A stretch of 64,000 nt of DNA, from contig DXWL01000001.1 in assembly GCA_019416865.1 (NCBI GenBank), forward strand, positions 74,383 through 138,382, written 5' to 3'. The notes below the pieces were generated by a model. The model saw nothing but the letters and a program-made list of their open reading frames with translations, was not told where the DNA came from and made no database searches. Origin of the DNA: Fusobacterium sp. (GTDB lineage: Bacteria; Fusobacteriota; Fusobacteriia; Fusobacteriales; Fusobacteriaceae). Shown here one piece after another: positions 44,927 through 52,004 of the stretch (position 1 is the stretch's first letter; each line of letters begins with the position of its first letter). Both the position numbers and the translations under genes were made by a program.

Positions 44927-46264
44927 TTATTTTTCAGATTCTTCTGGTTTTGCAATTTTATTTACTAAAAGCTGATCAACCTTAAAATTGTCCACATCAA
45001 CTACCTCAAAGCTGTATCCTCCATATTCAACTTTGGCAGCTTTTTTTGGTATACTCTTAAGCATATACATCATAAATCCTGCTATTGTTTCGTAAGTATC
45101 CTCTTCAGGCATTCTATCTATTTCCAAAACTTTTTTGACATCATCTATTGAAGTTATTCCGTCTACAAGCCAAGACCCCTCACCTCTTGAAATAATTTGT
45201 TGTTCGTCTTGATCTTGATACACCACATCTCCCATAAGAGTATTTACTACATCATAGAAAGTTACAAGTCCTGCAACATTTCCATACTCATTCATGATAA
45301 CAGCAAAATCCTCTCTTGCTTCATTAAATTTATCCAAAGCTTCTGAAATTGTAAGTGTATTTGGAAGAATAAGAATATTTGTTTTTGTTATATCTCTTAT
45401 CCCATGAAGCCCGTTCATCTCACCTTTAAGTATTCTTGGCAGAATATTTTTTGAATCTACATACCCCACAACTGAATCTATATCATTTTGGCAGACAAGA
45501 AATTTTGAATGGGGATAATTGCTTATTTTTTCCTTTATGCTTTCCTCATCCTCTTCCAAAGTGATATATACAATCTCACTTCTGTTTGTCATAATAGAAG
45601 ATACCCATCTTGTATCAAGTTCAAAAACATTTTCAATAAGGGACTGCTCTTTTTTCTGAACTACTCCTGCTTCTGCTCCTGCGTCCATTATTGCAAATAT
45701 ATCATCATATGTAATTGAATCATTTCTTGTCTGTTTAATTTTTAAAATTTTGAATATAAAAGATGAAAGTCCTTCAAACACAAAAATAAAAGGTCTTAAT
45801 ATCCATATAAGAAAAATCATGGAGTTTATAACTGAAACTGCTGTTTTTTCAGGAGCTGCCATTGCAAGTTTCTTAGGTATAAGATCTGCAAACTCTATAA
45901 ACATTCCTGTTACAAATATAAATGAAATAACACTTCCAAGCATATCCCCTCTTGAAGCAGAGTTTGGAAAATGGCTGAGAATAAAGTTTTTTATTACAGG
46001 ATTTAGAATATCATCTCCCACAATACCTCCAAGTATTGCCACTGCATTAACACCTATCTGCACCACTGCAAAGAAATTTCCTGAAGTTTCCTGTACCTCA
46101 AGAACCTTTTCAGCCCTTGTGTCCCCTTTCTCTTTCATAACCTGAAGCTTCATTTTTCTTGCTGATGCCAGAGATATCTCACTCATAGAAAGAAACATAC
46201 TTATCCCTATAAGTATTGCCAAAAGAAATAATCTGAAAAATATATCCGAAACTGTATTTGTCAT
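44927..46264 (-). CDS. Hemolysin C/CorC family protein (DUF21-CBS-CorC_HlyC)
   Basis: 445 residues: an N-terminal DUF21 membrane domain (about 1-200, four helices, with LSMSEISLASARKMKLQ), two CBS domains (about 210-335, from MTNRSEIVYI to GLVTFYDVV) and a C-terminal CorC/HlyC domain (about 350-440). Relatives take part in magnesium/cobalt efflux or tolerance; the hemolysin name is historical. It is monocistronic, converging on the IS remnant whose 3' tail provides a hairpin. Confidence 0.9.
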   Translation of the reverse strand: MTNTVSDIFFRLFLLAILIGISMFLSMSEISLASARKMKLQVMKEKGDTRAEKVLEVQETSGNFFAVVQIGVNAVAILGGIVGDDILNPVIKNFILSHFPNSASRGDMLGSVISFIFVTGMFIEFADLIPKKLAMAAPEKTAVSVINSMIFLIWILRPFIFVFEGLSSFIFKILKIKQTRNDSITYDDIFAIMDAGAEAGVVQKKEQSLIENVFELDTRWVSSIMTNRSEIVYITLEEDEESIKEKISNYPHSKFLVCQNDIDSVVGYVDSKNILPRILKGEMNGLHGIRDITKTNILILPNTLTISEALDKFNEAREDFAVIMNEYGNVAGLVTFYDVVNTLMGDVVYQDQDEQQIISRGEGSWLVDGITSIDDVKKVLEIDRMPEEDTYETIAGFMMYMLKSIPKKAAKVEYGGYSFEVVDVDNFKVDQLLVNKIAKPEESEK

Positions 46265-46341
46265 ATTTCCTCCTTCAAATTAATTATCTCCATTCTATTA
46301 TATAATTTTCAGCAAAGAAAGACAAATCTTTCGTTTTCAAT

Positions 46342-46381
46342 AAAAAAAGGAGCTGTTTTATTTTTTTAATAACAACTCCTT
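46342..46381 (-). terminator. Terminator of the TrpX-type ABC operon
   Basis: On the minus strand AAGGAGTTGTT pairs imperfectly with AACAGCTCCTT and is followed by TTTTTATT, about 15 bp after the ATPase stop. Confidence 0.75.
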
Positions 46382-46396
46382 GTATTATTAATTTAT

Positions 46397-47173
46397 CTAA
46401 CTTGCCATTGCTCTGGCATCTTTATCCATTTTTGATGTGTAGATTTTTGAAAGTTCCCCTTCTGTTACATCTTTACTCTTAATATCAAGAATAACTTTTC
46501 CTTTATCAAGCATTATTATTCTGTCTGAATACTTTATTGCATCTCTTAAATTGTGAGATATCATCATAGCAGTTATTTTTTGCTTATCTATAAGCTGTTT
46601 TGTCTTAGACATTATCATTCTTGAAGTTTTAGGATCAAGAGCTGCTGTATGTTCATCCAAAAGAAGAAGTTCAGGCTTTTTAAGTGTTGCCATTATAAGA
46701 GAAAGTGCCTGTCTTTGTCCTCCTGATAAAAACTTAACCTTTGTATTAAGTTTATTTTCAAGTCCTAAATCCAGCTCTTTTAAAAGCTCTATAAATTTTC
46801 CTGTATTCTCTTTTTTTATAAGTCTTCTAAGAGAAAATTTTTCACTCTTTTTAGCTGCAAGAGAAAGATTTTCTAATATTGTAAGAGATGGTGAAACCCC
46901 TTTTGAAGGATCTTGGTGAACCTTTCCTATTTTTCCTGCTCTCTCTTCCTCTTTAAGAGATGTGATATCCTCTCCCCCTAAAACAATGCTTCCTCCATTA
47001 TCGTTTATTGAACCACTTATTATATTAAACAGAGTACTTTTCCCGCAACCATTAGAACCAAGAACTGCCACAAATTCACTCTCTTTTATCTCAAGATTGA
47101 AACCATTAAATATATTAACTTCATTTTCTGTTCCTTCATTAAAACTTTTTTTCAGATTTTTTATTGTCAGCAT
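46397..47173 (-). CDS. ABC transporter ATP-binding protein (TrpZ-like)
   Basis: A 258-residue ABC ATPase: Walker A GSNGCGKST, signature LSGGQRQAL, Walker B LLLLDEHTAALDP (with His in the usual EPT position, typical of this subfamily). The start overlaps the end of the permease gene by spacing of one base. It powers uptake by the adjacent permease and lipoprotein-like receptor; relatives are annotated as tryptophan or other amino-acid importers. Confidence 0.9.
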   Translation of the reverse strand: MLTIKNLKKSFNEGTENEVNIFNGFNLEIKESEFVAVLGSNGCGKSTLFNIISGSINDNGGSIVLGGEDITSLKEEERAGKIGKVHQDPSKGVSPSLTILENLSLAAKKSEKFSLRRLIKKENTGKFIELLKELDLGLENKLNTKVKFLSGGQRQALSLIMATLKKPELLLLDEHTAALDPKTSRMIMSKTKQLIDKQKITAMMISHNLRDAIKYSDRIIMLDKGKVILDIKSKDVTEGELSKIYTSKMDKDARAMAS

Positions 47174-47174
47174 A

Positions 47175-48026
47175 TTAGTTACCTCTCTTTTTAAAACTAA
47201 AGAACGACATATTATTATAACCGATAAACACTATTACTATTATTGCACTGATTGCTTTTAAATCAGTAGGAGCAAATCCTAAATCTATTGCAAGTCCTCC
47301 CATAAGTTTGTAACTTACTGCACCAAGGACAGCTCTCGTTGTTCCATTTAATCTGTTTGATTTCTTTAAAATTGTATCTCCCACTATTATTGAAGCAAGA
47401 GCAGATACTATAATAGATGTTCCCATGTTTATATCTGAAAACCCTTGGCTCTGTGCCATTAAAGCTCCGCTTACTGCAACAATTCCGTTTGAAAGCACAA
47501 GCCCCAAAAGTTTAAATCTGTCACAGCTGACACCTAATGATTTTACAAGAGTTTCGTTGTCCCCTGTAGCAATCAGAAGATATCCAATCTCTGTTTTAAG
47601 GAACATATCCATAAGAAGTTTTATTATCATCACAATTACCACAAGAACCACTATTTTATTTCCATAGTCAAATACTGAGCCATCATTATATAGAGGTATA
47701 TTTGCTTTTCCATTTATTCTAAGATTTACTGAATAAAGGATTGTCATTGTAAGAATTCCTGCAAGAATTGGAGCTATCTTCATTTTAATATGAAGAAAAT
47801 ATGTTATTACTCCTGCAAGAGAACCAAATACAAATGAAAGTAATGTGCTTGTAACAGGATCAAACCCTGATGTTACAAATCTTGCAAATATAAATGCTCC
47901 GAAAGGAAATGTTCCTTCAACTGATAAATCAGGAAAATCAAGTATTTTGTATGTTATAAAAACTCCTATTGCAAGAACTGCAAATATAAGTCCCTGCTCT
48001 ATTGAAATAGTGATTAGTGAATTCAT
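47175..48026 (-). CDS. ABC transporter permease (TrpY-like, branched-chain amino-acid superfamily)
   Basis: A 283-residue permease with about eight hydrophobic segments; FPDLSVEGTFPFGAF near residue 30 and LVLSNGIVAVSGALMAQSQG at about 172-191 are characteristic of the permease that partners ABC_sub_bind receptors. Lies between the receptor and ATPase genes in one operon. Confidence 0.9.
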   Translation of the reverse strand: MNSLITISIEQGLIFAVLAIGVFITYKILDFPDLSVEGTFPFGAFIFARFVTSGFDPVTSTLLSFVFGSLAGVITYFLHIKMKIAPILAGILTMTILYSVNLRINGKANIPLYNDGSVFDYGNKIVVLVVIVMIIKLLMDMFLKTEIGYLLIATGDNETLVKSLGVSCDRFKLLGLVLSNGIVAVSGALMAQSQGFSDINMGTSIIVSALASIIVGDTILKKSNRLNGTTRAVLGAVSYKLMGGLAIDLGFAPTDLKAISAIIVIVFIGYNNMSFFSFKKRGN

Positions 48027-48047
48027 AAATAAACTGCTCCTTAATTA

Positions 48048-49031
48048 TTATTTTACAAATACAGCTCCTTCAAAAGCTGGATTGTTTTTATCTAGTTTTA
48101 ATTTGTTCATTGTTTTTTCGTTTACTATCTTTGTTGTATTTTTTAAGCTTTCAACAGGCATATCTTTTGGATTTACTCCGTCAACTAAAATTCTTTTTGC
48201 CATAGCCCCTGTTTGTTTTCCAAGTTCATAGTAGCTAAGTCCATCTGTCATTAAAAGCCCGTTTCTTACTGGTCCTTCCTCTCCAGCAACTGAAACCATT
48301 TTTCTTTCAATAGTTGATTTTGCTATAAGTCCTGCTGCTGAAGCCACTATATTATCTGTTACTGCATAAAAAGCATCTGCTTTTGAAGCAAGTGAATTTA
48401 CAGCTTGTGGAATATCATTAATATTATTAACTCCCACTGGTACTATCTCAAGTCCTAAATCTTTTCCTATCTCTTTTGCCTGTGCCACTTGAATCTCTGA
48501 ATTCGATTCGCTTGTATTGTAAATAATTCCTATTTTTTCAATGCTTGGATCAAGCTGTTTGAAAAGAGCTAACTGCTTATCCATTGGACTGGCATCTGTT
48601 GTCCCTGTAACATTTCCTCCAACATTTTCCATTGAATCAACAAGTTGTGAATGAACTGGATCTGTTACTGCACTGAAAAGCACTGGTATTGTATTTGTTG
48701 CCTGTTTTGCTGTCTGTGCTGAAATTGTGGCTATACCAAATATCAAATCAACCTTGTCTGCTGCAAATTTTTGTGCTATTACCCCTGCAACTCCCGTATC
48801 CCCTTGAGAGTTTTTGTAAACTATCTCTGCATCTACTCCCTGAGCTTTCAGTTCGTCTTCAAATCCCTGTCTTACTGCATCAAGTGCTGGATGTTCTGCA
48901 AATTGACTGATACCTATTACAAACTTTTCAGCTGCTTTTAACGGCGTATATTGTAAAAGGAATAATCCTATTATCATTAAAACTGCTGTTAAATGTCCCA
49001 TAATTTTTCCTGCTGTACTTCTGTCCTTCAT
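48048..49031 (-). CDS. ABC_sub_bind family substrate-binding protein (TrpX-like)
   Basis: 327 residues: N-terminal membrane/signal segment (about 10-32, ending near LKAAEK), then a periplasmic binding fold with VIGISQFAEHPALDAVRQGF, ATISAQTAKQATNTIPVLFS, AVTDPV and AVTDNIVASA, all typical of the ABC_sub_bind (PF04392) receptors. Members include TrpX, thought to bind tryptophan, but the ligand here is open. ATG follows GGGAGGAATT. The gene sits directly after a regulatory leader with a terminator and UAG repeats, and the next gene upstream encodes HutP, so an amino acid such as histidine or an aromatic compound is a good guess. Confidence 0.9.
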   Translation of the reverse strand: MKDRSTAGKIMGHLTAVLMIIGLFLLQYTPLKAAEKFVIGISQFAEHPALDAVRQGFEDELKAQGVDAEIVYKNSQGDTGVAGVIAQKFAADKVDLIFGIATISAQTAKQATNTIPVLFSAVTDPVHSQLVDSMENVGGNVTGTTDASPMDKQLALFKQLDPSIEKIGIIYNTSESNSEIQVAQAKEIGKDLGLEIVPVGVNNINDIPQAVNSLASKADAFYAVTDNIVASAAGLIAKSTIERKMVSVAGEEGPVRNGLLMTDGLSYYELGKQTGAMAKRILVDGVNPKDMPVESLKNTTKIVNEKTMNKLKLDKNNPAFEGAVFVK

Positions 49032-49052
49032 AATTCCTCCCTTTTAGAAAAT

Positions 49053-49084
49053 AAAAAAGCCTTTTTACGAATTGTAAAAAGGCT
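49053..49084 (-). terminator. Leader terminator (attenuator) of the ABC operon
   Basis: On the minus strand AGCCTTTTTAC and GTAAAAAGGCT form a perfect 11-bp stem with a 5-nt loop followed by TTTTTT. It lies between the promoter and the ribosome binding site, so it must be bypassed for the operon to be expressed. Confidence 0.9.
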
Positions 49085-49131
49085 GGTATATACAATAAAC
49101 ACAATATCAAAAATTGACACTGTACAAATCT

Positions 49132-49218
49132 CTATATTCTTTTACCTACTATTCTACAATTCTACAAAACTATTTTACTTTCAATCTCTACTATTCTACA
49201 TTTTCTACAATAAAACTA
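49132..49218 (-). promoter_or_regulatory. UAG-repeat antiterminator leader (probable HutP target)
   Basis: Eleven UAG triplets lie within 87 nt of the transcribed leader. They form two similar modules: one in 49190-49218, the other in 49148-49172, both ending GTAGAATAGTAG. In the second module four UAGs recur every 8 nt (N5 spacers). An isolated UAG follows at 49132-49134. Bacillus HutP is known to bind sets of UAG triplets separated by four nucleotides; the adjacent gene encodes a HutP-family protein. Confidence 0.75.
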
Positions 49219-49228
49219 TCTTGGAGCA

Positions 49229-49257
49229 ATTATATAACGCTGACAGCTATTTGTCAA
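49229..49257 (-). promoter_or_regulatory. Consensus sigma-70 promoter of the attenuated ABC operon
   Basis: TTGACA and TATAAT with a 17-bp spacer on the minus strand, between hutP and the receptor gene. The predicted start near 49222 gives a leader of about 190 nt. Confidence 0.85.
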
Positions 49258-49287
49258 TATTATTTACATAATTTTTTCTTTTAAAAA

Positions 49288-49710
49288 TTAATCATTGTCA
49301 ACAGGGATTGCTCTGTGTCCAAGCCCTATTACCACATCATCAAGTCTGAACATTCCAATAGTAAGGAAAATACAGACAGACAGATGTTCTCTGTATCTTG
49401 CAATACCTATCTTTCCTCCTACATTAAATCCTGCTGCCTTATCCATTATTTGAGCGATTGCTTCCCTTGTTGCTCCTGTTACTGCCCCTTCATATACATG
49501 AGTATCTTTTATAAGCCCATTTCTTTTTGAAGCTACAAGAGTTCTTTCAAGTATTTTTGATATTGATTGGATAACATCTCCTCCTATATCAACAGCTGCA
49601 CTTTTTATTCCATTTTTTTTATAATTTTCCTTAAGCACTGCCTCTTCCTCACGAGTGGACATTGCAAGCATTATTGCTGCCCTTGCTATGTCTTTGCTTT
49701 TATATTCCAT
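49288..49710 (-). CDS. hutP: HutP family RNA-binding antiterminator
   Basis: A 140-residue HutP-family protein: KDIARAAIMLAMSTREEE at the N-terminus, a central EGAVTGATREAIAQIMDKA helix, and FLTIGMFRLDDVVIGLGHRAI at the C-terminus, matching the beta-strand core of Bacillus HutP (TIG....GLEHE). HutP hexamers bind UAG-rich leader RNA when loaded with L-histidine and a divalent metal and prevent termination. From memory, the His residues that hold the metal in Bacillus (HALYH region) are Gly here (GAVTG), so ligand or metal use may differ. ATG follows AATGGAGGTTTTAACAT. The gene is immediately upstream of a UAG-repeat leader. Confidence 0.88.
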   Translation of the reverse strand: MEYKSKDIARAAIMLAMSTREEEAVLKENYKKNGIKSAAVDIGGDVIQSISKILERTLVASKRNGLIKDTHVYEGAVTGATREAIAQIMDKAAGFNVGGKIGIARYREHLSVCIFLTIGMFRLDDVVIGLGHRAIPVDND

Positions 49711-49782
49711 ATGTTAAAACCTCCATTATGAGAACTGCCAAATTTATAGATAAATTTACAACAGACTCTCTCTTTTAAATTA

Positions 49783-51156
49783 TTATATATTATATTTTTG
49801 TTTTTTTCTAAAATAAGTTGTGGAATCCATCTGTAAACTTTCAGCTGCCTTGCGAATATTCTGATATTTTTCAAAAGCACTCTTTATATATTGACACTCT
49901 ATCTCTTCCAATTTTTCTTTTAAATTAATTGAAAAATCTAAATTTTTTTCCTGTTTTGAATTTAGATTATCAAATTCAAGTAAATTATCTGAAACAATAT
50001 AAGATCTTTCTATTATATTTTTTAACTCTCTTATATTTCCTGGATAATTATAACTTTTTAATACATTTAAAGATTCTTCTGAAAAGTATTTTTGTGTTTG
50101 GTACTTATCATTTAATTTTTTCAAAAATAATTCAGCTAAAGGAACTATATCTTTTTTTCTATCTCTAAGAGGAGGAACTATTATTTGAAAAGCTTCCAAT
50201 CTATAGTAAAGATCTTTTCTAAATTTTCCTTGTTCTACCAATTCAGCAAGATTTTTATTTGTTGCCACTATAATTCTCACATTTATTTTTACCGGAGAAG
50301 TACTTCCTAATCTTCTTATTTCCTGCTCTTGAAGTACACGAAGAAGTTTCACCTGCATATTTAACTCCAGTTCCCCAATTTCATCTAAAAAAAGTGTTCC
50401 CCCATTGGCCATTTCAAAAAAACCTAGTTTTCCATTTTTATTTCCCCCTGTAAAAGTTCCTTTTTCATATCCAAAAAGTTCACTCTCTATCAAAGAAGGA
50501 TTTAGTTCTGCACAGTTTAATTTTAAAAACACTTCTGAACTTCTCTTACTATTCTTATAGATATATTCTGCCATGAGTTCTTTTCCAACTCCTGTTTCTC
50601 CTAAAATAGTAACAATAACATCAGTTGCAGCAACTCTTTTAGCTAGTTTTAAAACTGAAACAGATTTTTCATCAATACTCACAAAATTTTTTGAAAAACA
50701 TTTTCTTTTATAGAATTGTTCCAAAATACTTTTAATTTTTAAATTATTTAACTCGTTTTCTTTTAACTTATTCTGAAGCTTACTGATCTCTGTCATATCT
50801 CTGACATTTGTAACAATCATAACAATATTACCATCTGAATCAAAGGTGGGCTGACTGGTGATAACTGCTTTTTTGTTAGTTTTAAATACTTGTTCCAAAG
50901 TTATAGCTTTTTTATGCTCTAAACATAAAAGAGTTCCTGAAATAGAAAAAACTCCAGCCGCCACTAAATCTCTCATGTTTTTTCCAATAAGTTCTTCTCT
51001 TTTCAAGCCGCTTATTGTTTCATAACTTTTATTGATCAACACTGTGTTAGCCTCTGCATCTGTAATGTAGATTCCATCAAAAGAAGTTTCTATTATATCT
51101 TTCAATATATCTGCATTATTACCGATATTTATTGTAGATATAAATTTATCTATCAT
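49783..51156 (-). CDS. PAS-domain sigma-54-dependent activator
   Basis: 457 residues. PAS domain (about 18-130: SFDGIYITDAEANTVLINKSYETISGL), sigma-54 interaction AAA+ domain (about 155-390: Walker A GETGVGKE, ELFGYEKGTFTGG, GGTLFLDEIGE, RFRKDLYYRL) and a C-terminal Fis-type HTH (IRKAAESLQMDSTTYFRKK). The sigma-54 contact loop reads GTFTGG, a variant of GAFTGA. Start at ATG after GGGGGTGGTATAT. It is divergent from genes with two clear -24/-12 promoters (4-hydroxybutyrate operon), its probable targets; a small ligand likely binds PAS. Confidence 0.92.
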   Translation of the reverse strand: MIDKFISTINIGNNADILKDIIETSFDGIYITDAEANTVLINKSYETISGLKREELIGKNMRDLVAAGVFSISGTLLCLEHKKAITLEQVFKTNKKAVITSQPTFDSDGNIVMIVTNVRDMTEISKLQNKLKENELNNLKIKSILEQFYKRKCFSKNFVSIDEKSVSVLKLAKRVAATDVIVTILGETGVGKELMAEYIYKNSKRSSEVFLKLNCAELNPSLIESELFGYEKGTFTGGNKNGKLGFFEMANGGTLFLDEIGELELNMQVKLLRVLQEQEIRRLGSTSPVKINVRIIVATNKNLAELVEQGKFRKDLYYRLEAFQIIVPPLRDRKKDIVPLAELFLKKLNDKYQTQKYFSEESLNVLKSYNYPGNIRELKNIIERSYIVSDNLLEFDNLNSKQEKNLDFSINLKEKLEEIECQYIKSAFEKYQNIRKAAESLQMDSTTYFRKKQKYNI

Positions 51157-51207
51157 ATATACCACCCCCAACCTTCACTTTTTAGATTATAACATCTTAA
51201 TAAAAAA

Positions 51208-51221
51208 ATGTAAAATTACAT
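51208..51221. promoter_or_regulatory. Candidate activator site: ATGTAA/TTACAT palindrome
   Basis: ATGTAAAATTACAT lies 14 bp before the -24 element; a similar TGTAAATTACA recurs at 51261-51271, just after the promoter. Arms TGTAA/TTACA are shared. Either could be bound by the divergent regulator or be its autoregulatory site. Confidence 0.4.
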
Positions 51222-51233
51222 CACAATAAAACA

Positions 51234-51249
51234 TGGCATTAATTTTGCT
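51234..51249 (+). promoter_or_regulatory. Sigma-54 promoter before the NifU-like gene
   Basis: TGGCATTAATTTTGCT: GG at 51235-51236 and GC at 51247-51248 with exactly 10 nt between, the required -24/-12 geometry. Confidence 0.8.
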
Positions 51250-51297
51250 TTATATATTATTGTAAATTACATATAAATTTAATGAGGTGAGATGATA

Positions 51298-51576
51298 ATG
51301 AAAGAAAAAATCCAAAATTTAGTAGAAAAGAATCTAGGAGAATATTTCCAAAGTCATGGAGGGGGACTGGAGGTAATCTCTCTTGAAAATAATATTTTAA
51401 GAGTAAAAATGAAGGGAAAATGTTCTAACTGCCCTTCTGCAATCTCTGAATTAGAAACTTTTATTTTCCAAGAAATAAAATCTCAATTTCCAACAGTTGA
51501 AAAAATAACTGTAGTAAATGAAGTGAGTGATGAAATGATTGATTTTGCAAAAAAAATCTTAAATAAAACAATATAG
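51298..51576 (+). CDS. NifU-like C-terminal domain protein
   Basis: A 92-residue NifU C-terminal-type domain with the CSNCPSA (CxxC) cluster motif at about residues 41-47; such proteins bind a transient [4Fe-4S] cluster and pass it to target enzymes. GAGGTGAG precedes; the second ATG (51298) has better spacing than the first at 51292. Behind a sigma-54 promoter and upstream of the [4Fe-4S] enzyme AbfD, so it may help supply the dehydratase cluster. Confidence 0.85.
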   Translation: MKEKIQNLVEKNLGEYFQSHGGGLEVISLENNILRVKMKGKCSNCPSAISELETFIFQEIKSQFPTVEKITVVNEVSDEMIDFAKKILNKTI

Positions 51577-51587
51577 GGAGAGTGTGA

Positions 51588-51854
51588 ATGAAAATAGGGA
51601 TAAAATTTTGTGGAGGCTGTAATCCAAAATACGACAGAAAGTATGCAGAATCTGTTCTAAGAAAATATATTTCCAAAGAACACACTATAGATTATGTGAG
51701 TGATTATCAAAGCTATGACTATGTTTTTATTATCAATGGCTGCCAAGCTCAATGTGCCTCATCTAAAAATTTTCATGTAGAAAAAAATATTTACAGCATA
51801 CATTTTCTAAAATCTTTGGATGATTTAATACAAAAAGTATATTTTTTGTATTAA
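51588..51854 (+). CDS. Small CGGC-motif protein of unknown function
   Basis: An 88-residue soluble protein beginning MKIGIKFCGGCNPKYDR, with CGGC near residue 8 and a second cysteine pair in GCQAQCA near residue 53. Four conserved-looking cysteines suggest metal or redox chemistry. It lies 11 bp after the NifU-like gene, so the two are coexpressed under sigma-54 control. I recognise similar CGGCNP proteins as hypothetical in anaerobes but know no function. Confidence 0.75.
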   Translation: MKIGIKFCGGCNPKYDRKYAESVLRKYISKEHTIDYVSDYQSYDYVFIINGCQAQCASSKNFHVEKNIYSIHFLKSLDDLIQKVYFLY

Positions 51855-51865
51855 AAATAAAACGA

Positions 51866-51883
51866 TGTTTCATATATAAAACA
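51866..51883. promoter_or_regulatory. Candidate upstream activator site of the abfD promoter
   Basis: TGTTTCATATATAAAACA, an 18-bp imperfect palindrome 52 bp upstream of the -24 element, a suitable distance for a sigma-54 activator hexamer. Confidence 0.35.
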
Positions 51884-51934
51884 ATATTTATTTATTTTTT
51901 ATATTTTTTAACGATAAAATCGAGGTTTTAGGCA

Positions 51935-51950
51935 TGGCACAAAAATTGCT
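51935..51950 (+). promoter_or_regulatory. Sigma-54 promoter of the 4-hydroxybutyrate operon
   Basis: TGGCACAAAAATTGCT: GG (51936-51937) and GC (51948-51949) separated by 10 nt, an almost perfect -24/-12 consensus, about 55 bp before abfD. Confidence 0.9.
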
Positions 51951-52004
51951 TTATACTAAGGCATAACATAAATAAAAATGATTAAAGTTTAAGGAGGAGT
52001 AAAA

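Noticed and set aside
49132..49218. UAG repeats taken as a TRAP (MtrB) binding site
   Set aside because: Eleven UAGs match the TRAP subunit number, but spacing (0 to 15 nt) does not fit the 2-3 nt needed by TRAP, and the neighbouring gene is HutP-like, not mtrB-like.
49040..49260. T-box riboswitch in the ABC operon leader
   Set aside because: TrpX-type operons are often T-box controlled, but no T-box core (GGGTGG-ACC-type) is present in the leader.
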